From positions 1,178,001-1,242,000 of the forward strand of contig CAVSES010000001.1 in the NCBI GenBank assembly GCA_963727045.1: a DNA stretch of 64,000 bases, in the 5' to 3' direction. The position numbers and the translations under genes were made by a program. This document shows, piece by piece, positions 52,951-62,675 of this stretch. Under the pieces are notes generated by a model, which saw only the letters and a list, made by a program, of their open reading frames with translations, had not been told where the DNA came from and did no database searches. The stretch is from Bog-1198 sp963727045. Its GTDB lineage: Bacteria; Pseudomonadota; Gammaproteobacteria; Steroidobacterales; Steroidobacteraceae. Within the stretch, counting starts at the first letter, position 1. Each line of letters opens with the position of its first letter.

Positions 52951-54230
52951 TGCAGAGCGAGGCAGCCTGCGGCTATCGAATACTCGATTCTCGAAGCCTG
53001 CTGCCCTTTGTCGCAGGCCTCGAGGATGCGTGCGCGCAGCTCGGCGGGGGGCCGGATGAATGGAGCGTGCGCGAAGTCGGCGACGGAAACCTCAATCTGG
53101 TATTCATCGTGGAGGGGCCGCACGGTTCGGTATGCGTCAAGCAGGCGCTGCCGTACGTTCGTGCCGCGGGTCCTTCCTGGCCGATGTCGCCGGAGCGCGC
53201 ATTTTTCGAAAAATCCTACTATCTTGCGGTGGCTCCCTTCGTCGGCGGACTGATTCCGAAGATTCTTCACTACGATGCAAATTTGTATTGCATCGTCATG
53301 GAGAGGCTGTCGCCGCACATCATCCTGAGACATGGCTTGATCGCAGGGCAGCGCTACCCGAATCTCGCGGACGACCTGGGGGAATACGTCGCCCGGGCGT
53401 GCTATTTCACATCGAACTTTGCCGCGCCCTTCGAAGGCAAGCTCGACGGAATCGCGCAGTTCGCCGCGAACCAGGCGCTGCTGCGCATCACCGTGGACCT
53501 CGTATTCACCGATCCTTACATCCTGAGCGAGCGCAATCATCATACCTCCCCGCAGCTCGATGACATCGTTTCGGATGTTCGGCGCGACGGTCCGCTCAAG
53601 GCCGCCGTGGCGCGATTCGGACAGAAATTTCTCGACCACCCCGAAGCGCTCATTCACGGAGATTTGCACTCCGGGTCGGTAATGGTCACCGCGGACGATA
53701 CCCGGGTCATCGATCCGGAATTCGCCTTCTTTGGCCCCATTGGCTTCGATCTCGGGGCGTTCTTCGGCAATTTACTGCTCAGCTGGTACTCGCAACCCGG
53801 ACACGCGAGCGCGGACGATGACCGGGTCGGGTACCAAGAGTGGATCATCGAGCAGACGCACGTGTTTTGGCATGCCTTCCGCCGCCGCTTTCTCTCGCTA
53901 TGGGCCGAGCACGCCGCCGGCGACGCATTCCCCGCCGCGCTGTTCTCGACTCCCGAGGATCTCGCCATCCTGCACGCGGCGCGCAGCGCCTACTTGGATG
54001 GGCTGTTTTCGGACATGCTCGGCTTCGCCGCCTGCAAGATGATCCGCCGTCTTCTTGGCTTCGCGCATGTCATCGATTTCGATTCGATCAGGGACGCAAC
54101 CGTGCGTGCACGGTGCGAAGCGGGTGCATTGTCCATGGCCCGCATGCTGCTGACGCATCCCCATCAGTTTGGCTCGATCGATGCCGTGGCGGCTGCTGTC
54201 CCACGCGCGATGCACCGCGGGGGTTTGTGA
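52947..54230 (+). CDS. mtnK: S-methyl-5-thioribose kinase
   Basis: 427 residues from the ATG at 52947, overlapping the aldolase stop. Kinase-like (APH fold) features are EVGDGNLNLVFIV, the conserved KQALPYVRAAG, the catalytic loop ALIHGDLHSGSV, and the metal-binding VIDPEFAFFGPIGFDLG. It phosphorylates 5-methylthioribose at C1, so it supplies MtnA with substrate. Order in the operon is mtnA-ald2-mtnK. Confidence 0.92.
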   Translation: MMQSEAACGYRILDSRSLLPFVAGLEDACAQLGGGPDEWSVREVGDGNLNLVFIVEGPHGSVCVKQALPYVRAAGPSWPMSPERAFFEKSYYLAVAPFVGGLIPKILHYDANLYCIVMERLSPHIILRHGLIAGQRYPNLADDLGEYVARACYFTSNFAAPFEGKLDGIAQFAANQALLRITVDLVFTDPYILSERNHHTSPQLDDIVSDVRRDGPLKAAVARFGQKFLDHPEALIHGDLHSGSVMVTADDTRVIDPEFAFFGPIGFDLGAFFGNLLLSWYSQPGHASADDDRVGYQEWIIEQTHVFWHAFRRRFLSLWAEHAAGDAFPAALFSTPEDLAILHAARSAYLDGLFSDMLGFAACKMIRRLLGFAHVIDFDSIRDATVRARCEAGALSMARMLLTHPHQFGSIDAVAAAVPRAMHRGGL

Positions 54231-54264
54231 CATCGGAGCTGTGCTTCACCTGCGCCCGATCGGT

Positions 54265-55545
54265 TCAAAGATTCGGCGCCGGTCGATCCTTGACGTGCGG
54301 AGCCTTGGATTTATCGACCGAATTTCGGGCGGTTTGCAGCAGCTGCATCGCCGCCATCGCGCCGTCGAGCCCAATCGCCGGGCTGTAGGCCGTGACGGTG
54401 AACCGGGCAACCGCGCGCTCCTGACGCGAGGCGCCGCCGTTCGCCGTGGCGTGGTCTTCGGTCACGATCGCAACTCCACAATGATCGATCTCGTATTGGA
54501 ACTCCTCGGGCGTGGTCTTCAGCGCAAGATTCTGCCGGGGTTGCGCTCCCGCATCGAGCTCGCGAAGCCCCCCCACGACCGCGCGACGGCTGCAAGAATC
54601 GCCGGCCAACACATCGCCGCCCCTCTGCACGCGCCACGTCGGCGAGCCGGGCAAGTCCGCTCCGGAATAGCCGCCATACTTCTTGATGAGACCGCTCTGC
54701 AGCGCCGCCTCTGTCGCCGGATTCCCGGTCGAATACGCGATCGAATGGATGATTGACATCGCCCGTTCCCTGCCCGGAACGGGCGTGAACATGACTTCGT
54801 AGGCCTCCCCGTCCCCAGCCGAAGCACCGGCTGAAGTCGACGACGAAGTCCATGCGGCAATGCTGTTCACAAAACGGCCGCCGGCCGGCAACTGCACGGC
54901 GGCGGCCGGATCGTCGCTCAGGCTTCGCGCCGATTCAAGATAATCGAGCAGCTTCCTCGATTTGAGGACCGCGCGCACCTGCTCGGGCGACATTCCGAGC
55001 CGCACGCCCGCCACGTCTATCGACTCATCCGAAGCGCCGTTCGCCGGCGGTGCGATCTTGTCCACGGGTGCGGTCATTTCCGGCGGGGGGACCTGCGAGG
55101 CAGGCACGTCGACCGATCGCTGTGGGGGCGACGGCGCACTCGCGCTGCCTCCAGCGCCACTCCATGAATATCCGCTCGTCACCAATGTCCCCAGCTGTTC
55201 CGCATTGGCGCAGCTATAGAACGAGACGGCCGCTCCCTTGACGCCCGTCATCCCGTCGGGTCGGACGAAGGCCTGTCCCACCACGCCGTTGGTTTCACTC
55301 TTGCCCGTCGTGGGATCGACCAAGCAATAGTATCGGCGCGACTCCGGCGGCGTGCCGACGTCGAAATGCCCTCGGACCACTTCGTGATCGAAATCCTTGT
55401 GGATGGCCTGCTTCAGCGAGGATAGAAAACCTCCCGTGGGAGTTTCCGCCGGCGGGTCGCCCAACGCGCCGCCGGCCGCGAACACGCACAGCGCGAAGCC
55501 AACACACCCCTGCAAGACGTGCGGGAGTCGCAATGACACGTCCAA
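54265..55545 (-). CDS. exported hypothetical protein
   Basis: About 426 residues if the TTG at 55545 (GGGG upstream) is the start; the GTG at 55539 is also possible. A signal peptide (VGFALCVFAAGGALG) is followed by a middle Pro/Ser-rich linker (SAPSPPQRSVDVPASQVPPP). The part after it begins IDVAGVRLGMSPEQVRAVLK, a SmpA/OmlA-like short helical motif, and later contains AYEVMFTPVPGRERAMSIIH. No family can be named with confidence. It converges on mtnK. Confidence 0.6.
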   Translation of the reverse strand: MDVSLRLPHVLQGCVGFALCVFAAGGALGDPPAETPTGGFLSSLKQAIHKDFDHEVVRGHFDVGTPPESRRYYCLVDPTTGKSETNGVVGQAFVRPDGMTGVKGAAVSFYSCANAEQLGTLVTSGYSWSGAGGSASAPSPPQRSVDVPASQVPPPEMTAPVDKIAPPANGASDESIDVAGVRLGMSPEQVRAVLKSRKLLDYLESARSLSDDPAAAVQLPAGGRFVNSIAAWTSSSTSAGASAGDGEAYEVMFTPVPGRERAMSIIHSIAYSTGNPATEAALQSGLIKKYGGYSGADLPGSPTWRVQRGGDVLAGDSCSRRAVVGGLRELDAGAQPRQNLALKTTPEEFQYEIDHCGVAIVTEDHATANGGASRQERAVARFTVTAYSPAIGLDGAMAAMQLLQTARNSVDKSKAPHVKDRPAPNL

Positions 55546-55635
55546 GTGATCCCCTGCATGATTCGAATTGTCGTTGGCGGCAATTCTATCCGCTTGGGGG
55601 CGAATCCGCACGCTGCCAATTCGGCCTCCGACCGG

Positions 55636-56802
55636 TCAGGTACCAGCTTCTTCGACGACCCGTCGCCGCCTCTTTTTCAGCGTCGGCCGGGTGTCGCGCG
55701 ACTGATCGTTGGGGCCGAGGAATTCCAAGACGGATTTCCCGCTGATCGCATTCTCGGCAACGACTTTGAGCGCGACCAGCGCCGGCGTGGCAAGAATGAC
55801 GCCGGCGATGCCCCAGTACAGCCCGCCAAACCACAACGCCAAGAAGATCAGCAAAGGGTTCACCTGCAGTCTTCGACCCACGAACAGAGGCTGCACGATT
55901 TGCCCTTCCAGCAGAGCCAGACCCAGGTAGCTGCCGGCCACCGCGAGAACATGCCCGACTCCATCGAAGGTGACGAAGGCCACCAACGTCAGCACGATCA
56001 ATGTTGTCGTCGGACCCGCATACGGAATGAAATTCAAGACCGCGGCGAGCACGCCCCATAAATACGGCGTCGGCATGCCGCAAATCATCATGGCACCGGC
56101 GGTCGCGCATCCGAGACCTGCATTGATGGTCGCCGTGGTCACATAAAATCGACCCACCTCGCCGCGCACCTTTTCAAGGATATCGAGCACGTGGGCCGCG
56201 TTGAGATCATCGACAAATGCCGCCGTCATTCTGGCGAGCATGGGCGGCCCGCCCGCCAGCAGAAACAGGGTGACGATCACGAAGGTGACGAGACTCACCG
56301 CGGCCCCGCGCGTCGCGTCGAAAATGAGGACAGGAGCGCTGCCTTTTTCCGCAGCCGGCGCGGACGGCGCCGCACCGGACGTCGCTTGCCCCGGAGCCGC
56401 CAGGGTTCCCGCGCTGTTGCGCAACTCCTCCACGTGCGAGAGGAATTTCACCGCGGGACTCACTTTGCGCTTGATGATCTTCATCGTCTGCGGCGCGGTT
56501 GCGAACCATTGCTGGGTCGGCGCCCACAGCAGATTGACGATCCCCGCCGCGAGCGACAGGGCGAGCAGAAGAATGATCGCCGCACTGAAGCTTCGAGGCA
56601 CATGCAATTTGTGCAGCGCCTCGACCGGTCCGGAAAGAATGAGTGCGAAAAGCAGCGCCAGCGCGATGGGGACGAATGCCACGTGCGCCACGTAAAGCAA
56701 TACTCCAAGGCCGCCCAGCACCAAAAGCTTGGTCCCGGTCAGCTGGTAGACGTGCAATGCGGAAGGTCTGGCTCCGTGGCGCGGGATTTGTTCCGTGTTC
56801 AT
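55636..56802 (-). CDS. AI-2E family transporter (PerM/YdiK-like)
   Basis: 388 residues with membrane segments at both ends and a central soluble part. Family marks are FVPIALALLFALILSGPVEAL near the N-terminus, LWGVLAAVLNFIPYAGP, LALLEGQIVQPLFVGRRLQV and ALWFGGLYWGIAGVILATP. The C-terminal tail is strongly basic (LKKRRRRVV). Members export small molecules or act as Na+/H+ antiporters; the substrate here is unknown. Confidence 0.88.
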   Translation of the reverse strand: MNTEQIPRHGARPSALHVYQLTGTKLLVLGGLGVLLYVAHVAFVPIALALLFALILSGPVEALHKLHVPRSFSAAIILLLALSLAAGIVNLLWAPTQQWFATAPQTMKIIKRKVSPAVKFLSHVEELRNSAGTLAAPGQATSGAAPSAPAAEKGSAPVLIFDATRGAAVSLVTFVIVTLFLLAGGPPMLARMTAAFVDDLNAAHVLDILEKVRGEVGRFYVTTATINAGLGCATAGAMMICGMPTPYLWGVLAAVLNFIPYAGPTTTLIVLTLVAFVTFDGVGHVLAVAGSYLGLALLEGQIVQPLFVGRRLQVNPLLIFLALWFGGLYWGIAGVILATPALVALKVVAENAISGKSVLEFLGPNDQSRDTRPTLKKRRRRVVEEAGT

Positions 56803-56919
56803 TGCTTGTTCGAGCCGTCTCCCCCGACGCCGCCCTGCGGTTCGCTAGATCACGAGAAACTAGCGGGCAACACGCATGCGTTCAATCCGCCGACGGAGGC
56901 AGGCATCGTGGGATTTTGC

Positions 56920-57326
56920 CTACGCGGGCGTGCCCGCGGCGATCCGCCGCAGGATGTCCGGCAGCTGCTCGAAATTCCGCGCCTTGTCCAGAAAATGCGT
57001 CGCCCCGAGCGCAATGGCCTCACGCTTGTATTGCTCGGAGTCGTGGTTCGTAAGCACCAGCACATGAGGTTTCGGGCGCACATCACTCATCGCGCGCAGT
57101 ATGCCAAAGCCCGAACCTTGCCGCAGATGCAGATCCAGCAGCACCACGTGAACGCGCCGCTTGGCGATCTCCGCGATCGCCGCGGCTTCGGAATCAACCG
57201 CCGCAACCACATCGAATTCCGGAATCTGGGTGATCGCCTCGCGCATCCGCTCGCGATCACAATTGCCACGGGCGGCGCGACGCCCTCGCGCAGCGATGGT
57301 AAACAGCCGGACAGGCGAATTCCCAT
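56920..57326 (-). pseudogene. response regulator receiver, N-terminal part out of frame
   Basis: The readable part from the ATG at 57246 (MREAITQIPEFDVVAAVDSE) includes the phospho-acceptor in VVLLDLHLRQGSG, VLTNHDS and Lys in FLDKA, but lacks the first beta-strand and acidic pair. In another frame upstream, GVAPPVAIV is followed by a break near 57255-57262, after which DRERMREAI would continue in frame. A one-base loss at that site explains the split. The intact protein probably started near 57326. It could be an inactive remnant or reflect a base-call error. Confidence 0.6.
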
Positions 57327-57352
57327 TCTTTGCGGGCCCGGGAGCGCGTGAG

Positions 57353-57958
57353 TCAAATCCGACAGTTCGCGACCCGCCTCATCGGCAACATCCGCAGGAT
57401 CGAGTCGCGGAACGATGCGCTCGAGCGCAGGCACGCTCCGGATCTCAGCGTGAACGCGAAGGTGCCCCGGCCGACCGCCTCGACGAACTGGACTGCTCGA
57501 ATGTTGACGAGCAGCGAGCGTTCGATCTGAAGAAAGCCCGCGTCGGCCAGCTCCGCCGACAGACGCTTGACGGAATCCCGGCGGATGTACTTCGAGTTGC
57601 CCGAACGGATCGTCACATAGTTGCCGTCCGACTCGATGTAGTCGACCCCTTCGGCATTCAACGGATAGAGCCGATGCTCGCGCTCGCCGATCAGGATCTT
57701 GAACGGGGCCACCGCAACCGCGTTCGCATGACTCACCCGCCGCCGTTCCGCGCTTCGCGCGGCTTCCTCCCTCGGACGCACAGGATTGCAGCGTTGCCGG
57801 GCCCGCTCATCGGGACCAAGCTTTTCCGCCGCATCGATCCCCACGACTCCTGATCCGGCCCCGCCCACCACACGCACATCGTGGTTGCGCTCGCACAGCT
57901 GCACCAGCGCCGAGCGCGCGCGTGGTTCGTCATCCACAATGAGGAGCTTCATAGTCAT
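57353..57958 (-). CDS. LytTR-type response regulator with most of the receiver domain deleted
   Basis: 201 residues from the ATG at 57958 (GGGAA upstream). The receiver begins normally (MKLLIVDDEPRARSALVQLC) and runs to IDAAEKLGPD, then jumps to ERARQRCNPVRPREEAARS and a LytTR DNA-binding domain (about 95-190: EGVDYIESDGNYVTIRSGNS, FLQIERSLLVNIRAVQFVEA). About 70-80 residues are missing, including the phospho-acceptor Asp and the switch Thr and Lys. The deletion is in frame. The DNA-binding domain is intact, so it could act without phosphorylation. Confidence 0.75.
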   Translation of the reverse strand: MTMKLLIVDDEPRARSALVQLCERNHDVRVVGGAGSGVVGIDAAEKLGPDERARQRCNPVRPREEAARSAERRRVSHANAVAVAPFKILIGEREHRLYPLNAEGVDYIESDGNYVTIRSGNSKYIRRDSVKRLSAELADAGFLQIERSLLVNIRAVQFVEAVGRGTFAFTLRSGACLRSSASFRDSILRMLPMRRVANCRI

Positions 57959-58730
57959 GGCGTTCCCACGCCCATGAAATCCCACGCGCCCGAGCTGTTC
58001 CATGCCCGCGCATCGAGTTCGTCCCTGCAAACAACCGATTCGTCCCACCATGGGCCGCCTGCCGCGGAGCCCGTGGCGTTCACGGTCCCGTCACCCCAAA
58101 TCCTCGGCGCGCCGACTCTGACCGACCCGACGCTCCGATCCGCCCGGCTCCCGCCGCCGCAGGCCCGAAATGTCCTCCTTCCGGCGGGGCGGCCCGCGCC
58201 GATCGGCATGGTGCTTGTATTTGCAGCCGCAATGCTCGGGTGCGGCACATACCGCGAGCGGCAAGCGCGGCGCCTCTGCGGCGAGAAAGCGTCTGGCGAT
58301 CAACCCGCGCGCCGCTTCACAGCAATACCGATCGGTGGTGATCGATACCGCATGCCACGGGCCGGGCTTGGCCGCACCCCCGCCTATGCGCGCCTGTGAA
58401 TCGGAATTTGAGTTCTTATTCCACATTTTTCGGTCATCAAGGATACCTCTTTACCACAAGAATAGGCTGCAAAACACCCTCGACGTATCGGACGCCATGC
58501 CGGGCCGGTGCGGGAGCTGGCGCGAGAAGTGCGGCGGCGGCCGCAAATGCCGGTTCTCCAAGCGATTGGCGTCCTCCGCAAAAGGTATGAAATCCAAGCC
58601 CTCGACGCGGCGCTTCGGGCCGCCTTGGGTCGTTCTGTGGGTCCCCTCTGACAGAGAAAAGCTGCCGCGGCCTACCGAAATCCCCGAGCGCTTGCCCCAC
58701 TGTGGCGCAGATTCACGAAAGGGCCGCGAC
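57959..58730. other. 772-base region without a convincing gene
   Basis: Short frames on both strands are Arg/Pro/Ser-rich with poor codon use. A somewhat AT-richer section lies at about 58400-58460, upstream of the DUF883 gene. No clear promoter, repeat or RNA is recognised. The damage seen in the two genes to the left suggests this could be a decayed stretch. Confidence 0.45.
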
Positions 58731-59033
58731 ATGAGTGACGAAAAACACATCAACGAGTTGATCGACCAGGCAAGAGAACTGGTGTCGACATTGAGGAACA
58801 CGAAAAATCCCGATATCCAAAGGCTCCGCGACCGGGTGAATGCATTCATCTCGGATGCGAAGCGGCGAAAGTCGAACCGCCGTGAAGGCGCGGTCAAGGT
58901 GACGCGCATTCCCGGGTCGGTGTTCGATTACGTCCATGATCATCCATTTCTCGCCGTGTTGACGGCCGCTTCGCTGGCCTGGACGCTCTCTCATCTATCT
59001 TCTGCCGCCCGCGATCGGCTGCCGCGGGGATAG
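58731..59033 (+). CDS. DUF883 (ElaB/YqjD-like) ribosome/membrane-associated protein
   Basis: 100 residues from the ATG at 58731 (GGG at normal spacing). A helical, charged N-terminal region (INELIDQARELVSTLRNTKN) and DVYVHDHPF-like SVFDYVHDHPFLAVLTAASL followed by a single C-terminal membrane stretch match DUF883. E. coli YqjD and ElaB tether inactive ribosomes to the inner membrane in stationary phase. Confidence 0.75.
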   Translation: MSDEKHINELIDQARELVSTLRNTKNPDIQRLRDRVNAFISDAKRRKSNRREGAVKVTRIPGSVFDYVHDHPFLAVLTAASLAWTLSHLSSAARDRLPRG

Positions 59034-59056
59034 CAAATCTTCGGTTGGGACGGACG

Positions 59057-60622
59057 TCAGGGAGCACGCGCCTGATCGAGAGCCTGCGCCTGGTGAACGG
59101 CAAGGCGCACGAAATACTCTTCCAGGTCGTGCTGCTCCGCGGGGGTCGGATTGACGTCGCGCGGCATGCGCCCCGCAGCGGCCTGCGGCGATAGCCGGTA
59201 CAGGATTTCGTCGAGCAGCCGTCCGTGCGGGTACTCTCCCGTGGTGAGGCGGGGGCCCAGCGCGGCCGGATCGGCGAACGGCAACGCCGGACCCACCTCC
59301 CCGTCGTGGCACGCTATGCAATGTTGGATGAGCCCCGGGGGCGCCGCCCGCCCATCAGCCGCGGCCGCAGGCGCCGCACTTACCCGCTGCAATGCGTCGC
59401 TTCCAATCGCGCGATAGTACGCAGCCAGGTCCCGCCGGCTGCGGCGGCGAAGTTCCGCGCAGTAGGCATCCGCCGCGGTGAAGCTTCGAAACGAGCGCAG
59501 ATCGCGCAGCTCCGGTTCCGCGGAGGCAATCTTCTCGAACAGCAGCTGCTGCAGCGATAATGCTCCATCGGGAGAGGCAAAATCGAAGGTCTCCGCCTCG
59601 AGCGCGAGATTCCAGCGTTGGCGCGGCATTCCCACCAGCCGCTCGGCAATGAATCTCAATCTCACCGGATCGTTGACCGCGACACCGCTCTGGTAGCCCT
59701 CGGCGATGCTTGCCCGTCGATTCCGTTTCGCCGTCCGCTGCAGCGCGCCGGCGGCCTCGGAAGCCTTTTCGAAGGCGCGCATTGCCCCATCCGTGGCGCT
59801 GCGCATCGAATCCGGGAAGAAGGCACTCAGTGACCCGCAATCCCCGCCCGCCGCGGCGAGCATCACGTAGCGATGCGGCGCGAATGCCGGCTGATTGGAA
59901 AGATCGGAAACGATGGAGCGCACATTCAGCGTCGCCAGCAGCACCGAAAGGCGTGCGTTCGGCGGCTCGAATTTGTCGCCGTCGTAGCGCGTTGCAGCGC
60001 CGGCCACGTACGTCTCCCGGTCGCCAAGGCGCTGCGCACCGATCAGCTGGCCGTAGCGCGGATCGCTTGCCTGGCGCGCGAGAAACGCCCTCATGCCCGC
60101 GGATTCAGGCTTGGACAATCCGGCCCGGTACCGCTCGCCGTAGACGCCCGGCCAGGTCGGCAGGGCATCCCAAATGGGACGCGCCGGGCGCCCGTGGCAC
60201 GCGGCACAGCGCGCGGGATTATCCTCGGATGCGACGGCGCCGAGCCCGCTCGGGAACGACAACTCGCGAAAGTGGAAGGTGTTGGTGCGATCGTCGAATT
60301 GCATGGTTTCGAGAACATCGTAACCTCGCTCGGCGGCATCGCCATTGAAGGTCACGATGAGGCGCGCGTCCGAGCCGAACAGTATCGCCCTGGGCGCGTA
60401 CGGCGTCGCTCCCTGCAAACTGCGGCTCGCGAACACGAGCGTATAGTTCGCGCGCAATTCCGGCGGCAGCAGCATGAGCGCACCCTGCACATTGTCGGAA
60501 TGCCGCGCGCCAGCGAGTCCGCTCAGCGTCTCGAACCTGAAATCATCCGCCGCATGCAGCCGTGCTGCGGCAAGCAGCGCCAGACTGAAGCAGAAGCGAT
60601 GAAGGCGGCGCACCGATGGCAT
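59057..60622 (-). CDS. exported diheme c-type protein of unknown function
   Basis: 521 residues with a signal peptide (FCFSLALLAAARLHAAD). Two heme-binding motifs are present: CAACH near residue 139 (followed by GRPARPIWDALPTWPGVYGE) and CIACH near residue 435, close to the C-terminus, with MPRDVNPT (axial Met candidate) after it. The N-terminal region has no recognisable fold; the C-terminal 90 residues look like a class I cytochrome c. The role in electron transfer is inferred. It lies 7 bases after the chemoreceptor stop in the same direction. Confidence 0.7.
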   Translation of the reverse strand: MPSVRRLHRFCFSLALLAAARLHAADDFRFETLSGLAGARHSDNVQGALMLLPPELRANYTLVFASRSLQGATPYAPRAILFGSDARLIVTFNGDAAERGYDVLETMQFDDRTNTFHFRELSFPSGLGAVASEDNPARCAACHGRPARPIWDALPTWPGVYGERYRAGLSKPESAGMRAFLARQASDPRYGQLIGAQRLGDRETYVAGAATRYDGDKFEPPNARLSVLLATLNVRSIVSDLSNQPAFAPHRYVMLAAAGGDCGSLSAFFPDSMRSATDGAMRAFEKASEAAGALQRTAKRNRRASIAEGYQSGVAVNDPVRLRFIAERLVGMPRQRWNLALEAETFDFASPDGALSLQQLLFEKIASAEPELRDLRSFRSFTAADAYCAELRRRSRRDLAAYYRAIGSDALQRVSAAPAAAADGRAAPPGLIQHCIACHDGEVGPALPFADPAALGPRLTTGEYPHGRLLDEILYRLSPQAAAGRMPRDVNPTPAEQHDLEEYFVRLAVHQAQALDQARAP

Positions 60623-60629
60623 GCCGCGG

Positions 60630-62663
60630 TCAGGCCGCCCTTGCCGCGCCCCGCGCCGTGGCGGCGCCGTCCGCGCTCAACCGAAAGGCAGCGACCGAAT
60701 TGACCAGTTCGGTGGCCTGATCATCCAGCGATGTTGCAGCGGCGGTGGCCTCCTCCACCAGCGCCGCGTTCTGCTGCGTCGACCCGTCGATTTCAGAAAT
60801 GGCCGCGTTGACGTGCTCGATGCTCACCGTCTGCGTCTGCGAACTTTGGGATATTTCACCGATGATGGTGCTCACGCGCTGCACCGCATCGACGATCTCC
60901 GACATGGTGCGGCCCGCGGTGTCGACGAGTTGCGAACCCTCCCGCACCTGCCCCACCGAGGTGCCGATGAGATCGCTGATTTGCTTCGCAGCGGTCGAGC
61001 TTCGCTGGGCGAGTGCGCGCACCTCGCTGGCGACCACCGAAAAGCCGCGCCCCTGCTCGCCGGCGCGCGCCGCCTCGACCGCCGCGTTGAGCGCGAGAAT
61101 GTTGGTCTGGAACGCAATGCCGTCGATCACCGCGGTGATATCGTTGATCTTGTTGGACGAGGTGGTGATGCCGCTCATCGTCTCGACGAGCCGGTGCACG
61201 ATTTCGCCGCCCCGGCGGGCGACGTCGAGCGCCCCGTCGGCATGGGTGCTCGCCTGCTGCGCCCCTTGCGAGTTCTTGCGCACCACACAGGTGATGTCCG
61301 CGATCGAACTGACGGTCTCCTCGATGCCGGCCGCCTGCTGTTCTGTGCGTTCGGACAGATGCTGGTTCCCGTGGGCGATCCCGCGTGTCGCGGTCGCAAT
61401 CGTGTCCGACGCCTGTTTGATCTTGCCGATCATCACCTCGAGCGTATTCGCCGTCCGGTTGAGATATTCCTTGAATTTGGCGAACGTGCCATCGTAGTCG
61501 CGATGAATCCGCTCGGTGAGATTGCCCTCTGCAAAGGCCTCGAGCACCCGCGCAATGTCGTTGAGGCCCTCCTCGCTCGTTTCCAGCAGGCGATTGATGC
61601 CCTTCGCGAGCTGCTGATTGAAGTCGCTGAGGCCGTCGGCGACCAGGTCGCCGATCCGCGCCGTGAAGTCGCCGCGCGCCGCTGCGGCGACGACGGTGGC
61701 CACTTCGCATTCGAGCGCAATTTCCGCGGTCCGATCCGCCCACTCGGCAACGTAGCCGACACGGCTGCCGCTGCCGTCCAGAACCGGATCGATGGCCGTC
61801 CTGAACGTTCGCCCTTCGAGGCTCACGTTCGCGCCGTGGCGGGCCGTCAGCGAGCCCGTAAGACCCTGTTGGCCGACCAGATCGTCCAGGCGCCCGCCCT
61901 TCAGCTGCTCGCAGCCGTTGGGGAAACCCCGGGCCCGCAGCGACCGGTCGACCGCGGCAAGCTGCGTACACACCGCACGGTTCGCGTGGACGACGGTCCC
62001 CGCGGCGTCCGCCACGATGATGCCGATCGAACAGTTGTCGAGCGCGTTGCGCAGGCGCAAGCCCTCCTCGGCAATCTGATGATCGGCCGCAAGCTGCCTG
62101 CGCAGCCGCCGCTGGCTTGAAATGACGAAACTCAAGGTCAACACGATCGTCACCAGCAGCGTCAGGGCGACGACGATCTGCTGGCGCCGCGCCGAACTGA
62201 CCGCATCGGCGACAACGGCCGCATCATCGCGCGCGAATTTCTCATCGATGTCCTCCGTCAATTTGTCGCAGAGCCGGATTTTCTCCCGCAGCGGCAATAT
62301 CGCCGCGATTGCCGCGCCCTTGCGAAGCGCCTCGGAGAGGGCCTTGACCTCACGCGGCGCCGATCCCACGACATCGGAGTCATTGCGCAGGGCAAGCGTC
62401 GAGAGCGATTCCGCGGCGGCGGCCAGGCCCGCCGCTGCCTGCTCGGACAGAGTGCCCGTGTCCACCGCGTCGGAAACGCCGTTCATGAAGCTCTTGTAGT
62501 CGACCCGGGCGCGCTGCGCGAGCTCATGCAGCGGGCGCGAATGGCCGAGCGCCGCCGCTCGCCGCGAGTCCGCGATCATCTGCACCACAAGCACCACGAC
62601 CACGGGAAGCGCCACAACCAAAAATTGCAGCGCCACGAGGCGATCCGACTTGGGTGCATTCAT
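60630..62663 (-). CDS. methyl-accepting chemotaxis protein
   Basis: 677 residues. Membrane helices at about 10-28 (LVALQFLVVALPVVVVLVVQ) and about 165-185 enclose a helical periplasmic region. A cytoplasmic PAS domain follows (about 215-330; LDNCSIGIIVADAAGTVVHA), then a HAMP-like linker and a signalling hairpin with INDITAVIDGIAFQTNILAL and NAAVEAARAGEQGRGFSVVA. The C-terminal half is the coiled coil that contacts CheA and CheW. It sits downstream of the PstS-like gene and the porin, so a substrate-binding protein may deliver the signal. Confidence 0.93.
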   Translation of the reverse strand: MNAPKSDRLVALQFLVVALPVVVVLVVQMIADSRRAAALGHSRPLHELAQRARVDYKSFMNGVSDAVDTGTLSEQAAAGLAAAAESLSTLALRNDSDVVGSAPREVKALSEALRKGAAIAAILPLREKIRLCDKLTEDIDEKFARDDAAVVADAVSSARRQQIVVALTLLVTIVLTLSFVISSQRRLRRQLAADHQIAEEGLRLRNALDNCSIGIIVADAAGTVVHANRAVCTQLAAVDRSLRARGFPNGCEQLKGGRLDDLVGQQGLTGSLTARHGANVSLEGRTFRTAIDPVLDGSGSRVGYVAEWADRTAEIALECEVATVVAAAARGDFTARIGDLVADGLSDFNQQLAKGINRLLETSEEGLNDIARVLEAFAEGNLTERIHRDYDGTFAKFKEYLNRTANTLEVMIGKIKQASDTIATATRGIAHGNQHLSERTEQQAAGIEETVSSIADITCVVRKNSQGAQQASTHADGALDVARRGGEIVHRLVETMSGITTSSNKINDITAVIDGIAFQTNILALNAAVEAARAGEQGRGFSVVASEVRALAQRSSTAAKQISDLIGTSVGQVREGSQLVDTAGRTMSEIVDAVQRVSTIIGEISQSSQTQTVSIEHVNAAISEIDGSTQQNAALVEEATAAATSLDDQATELVNSVAAFRLSADGAATARGAARAA

Positions 62664-62675
62664 CTGGAACCCCGA

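Noticed and set aside
58170..58730. N-terminal extension of the DUF883 frame
   Set aside because: The upstream part is Arg/Cys-rich and has no family similarity; the ATG at 58731 has a good ribosome binding site and gives the usual family length.
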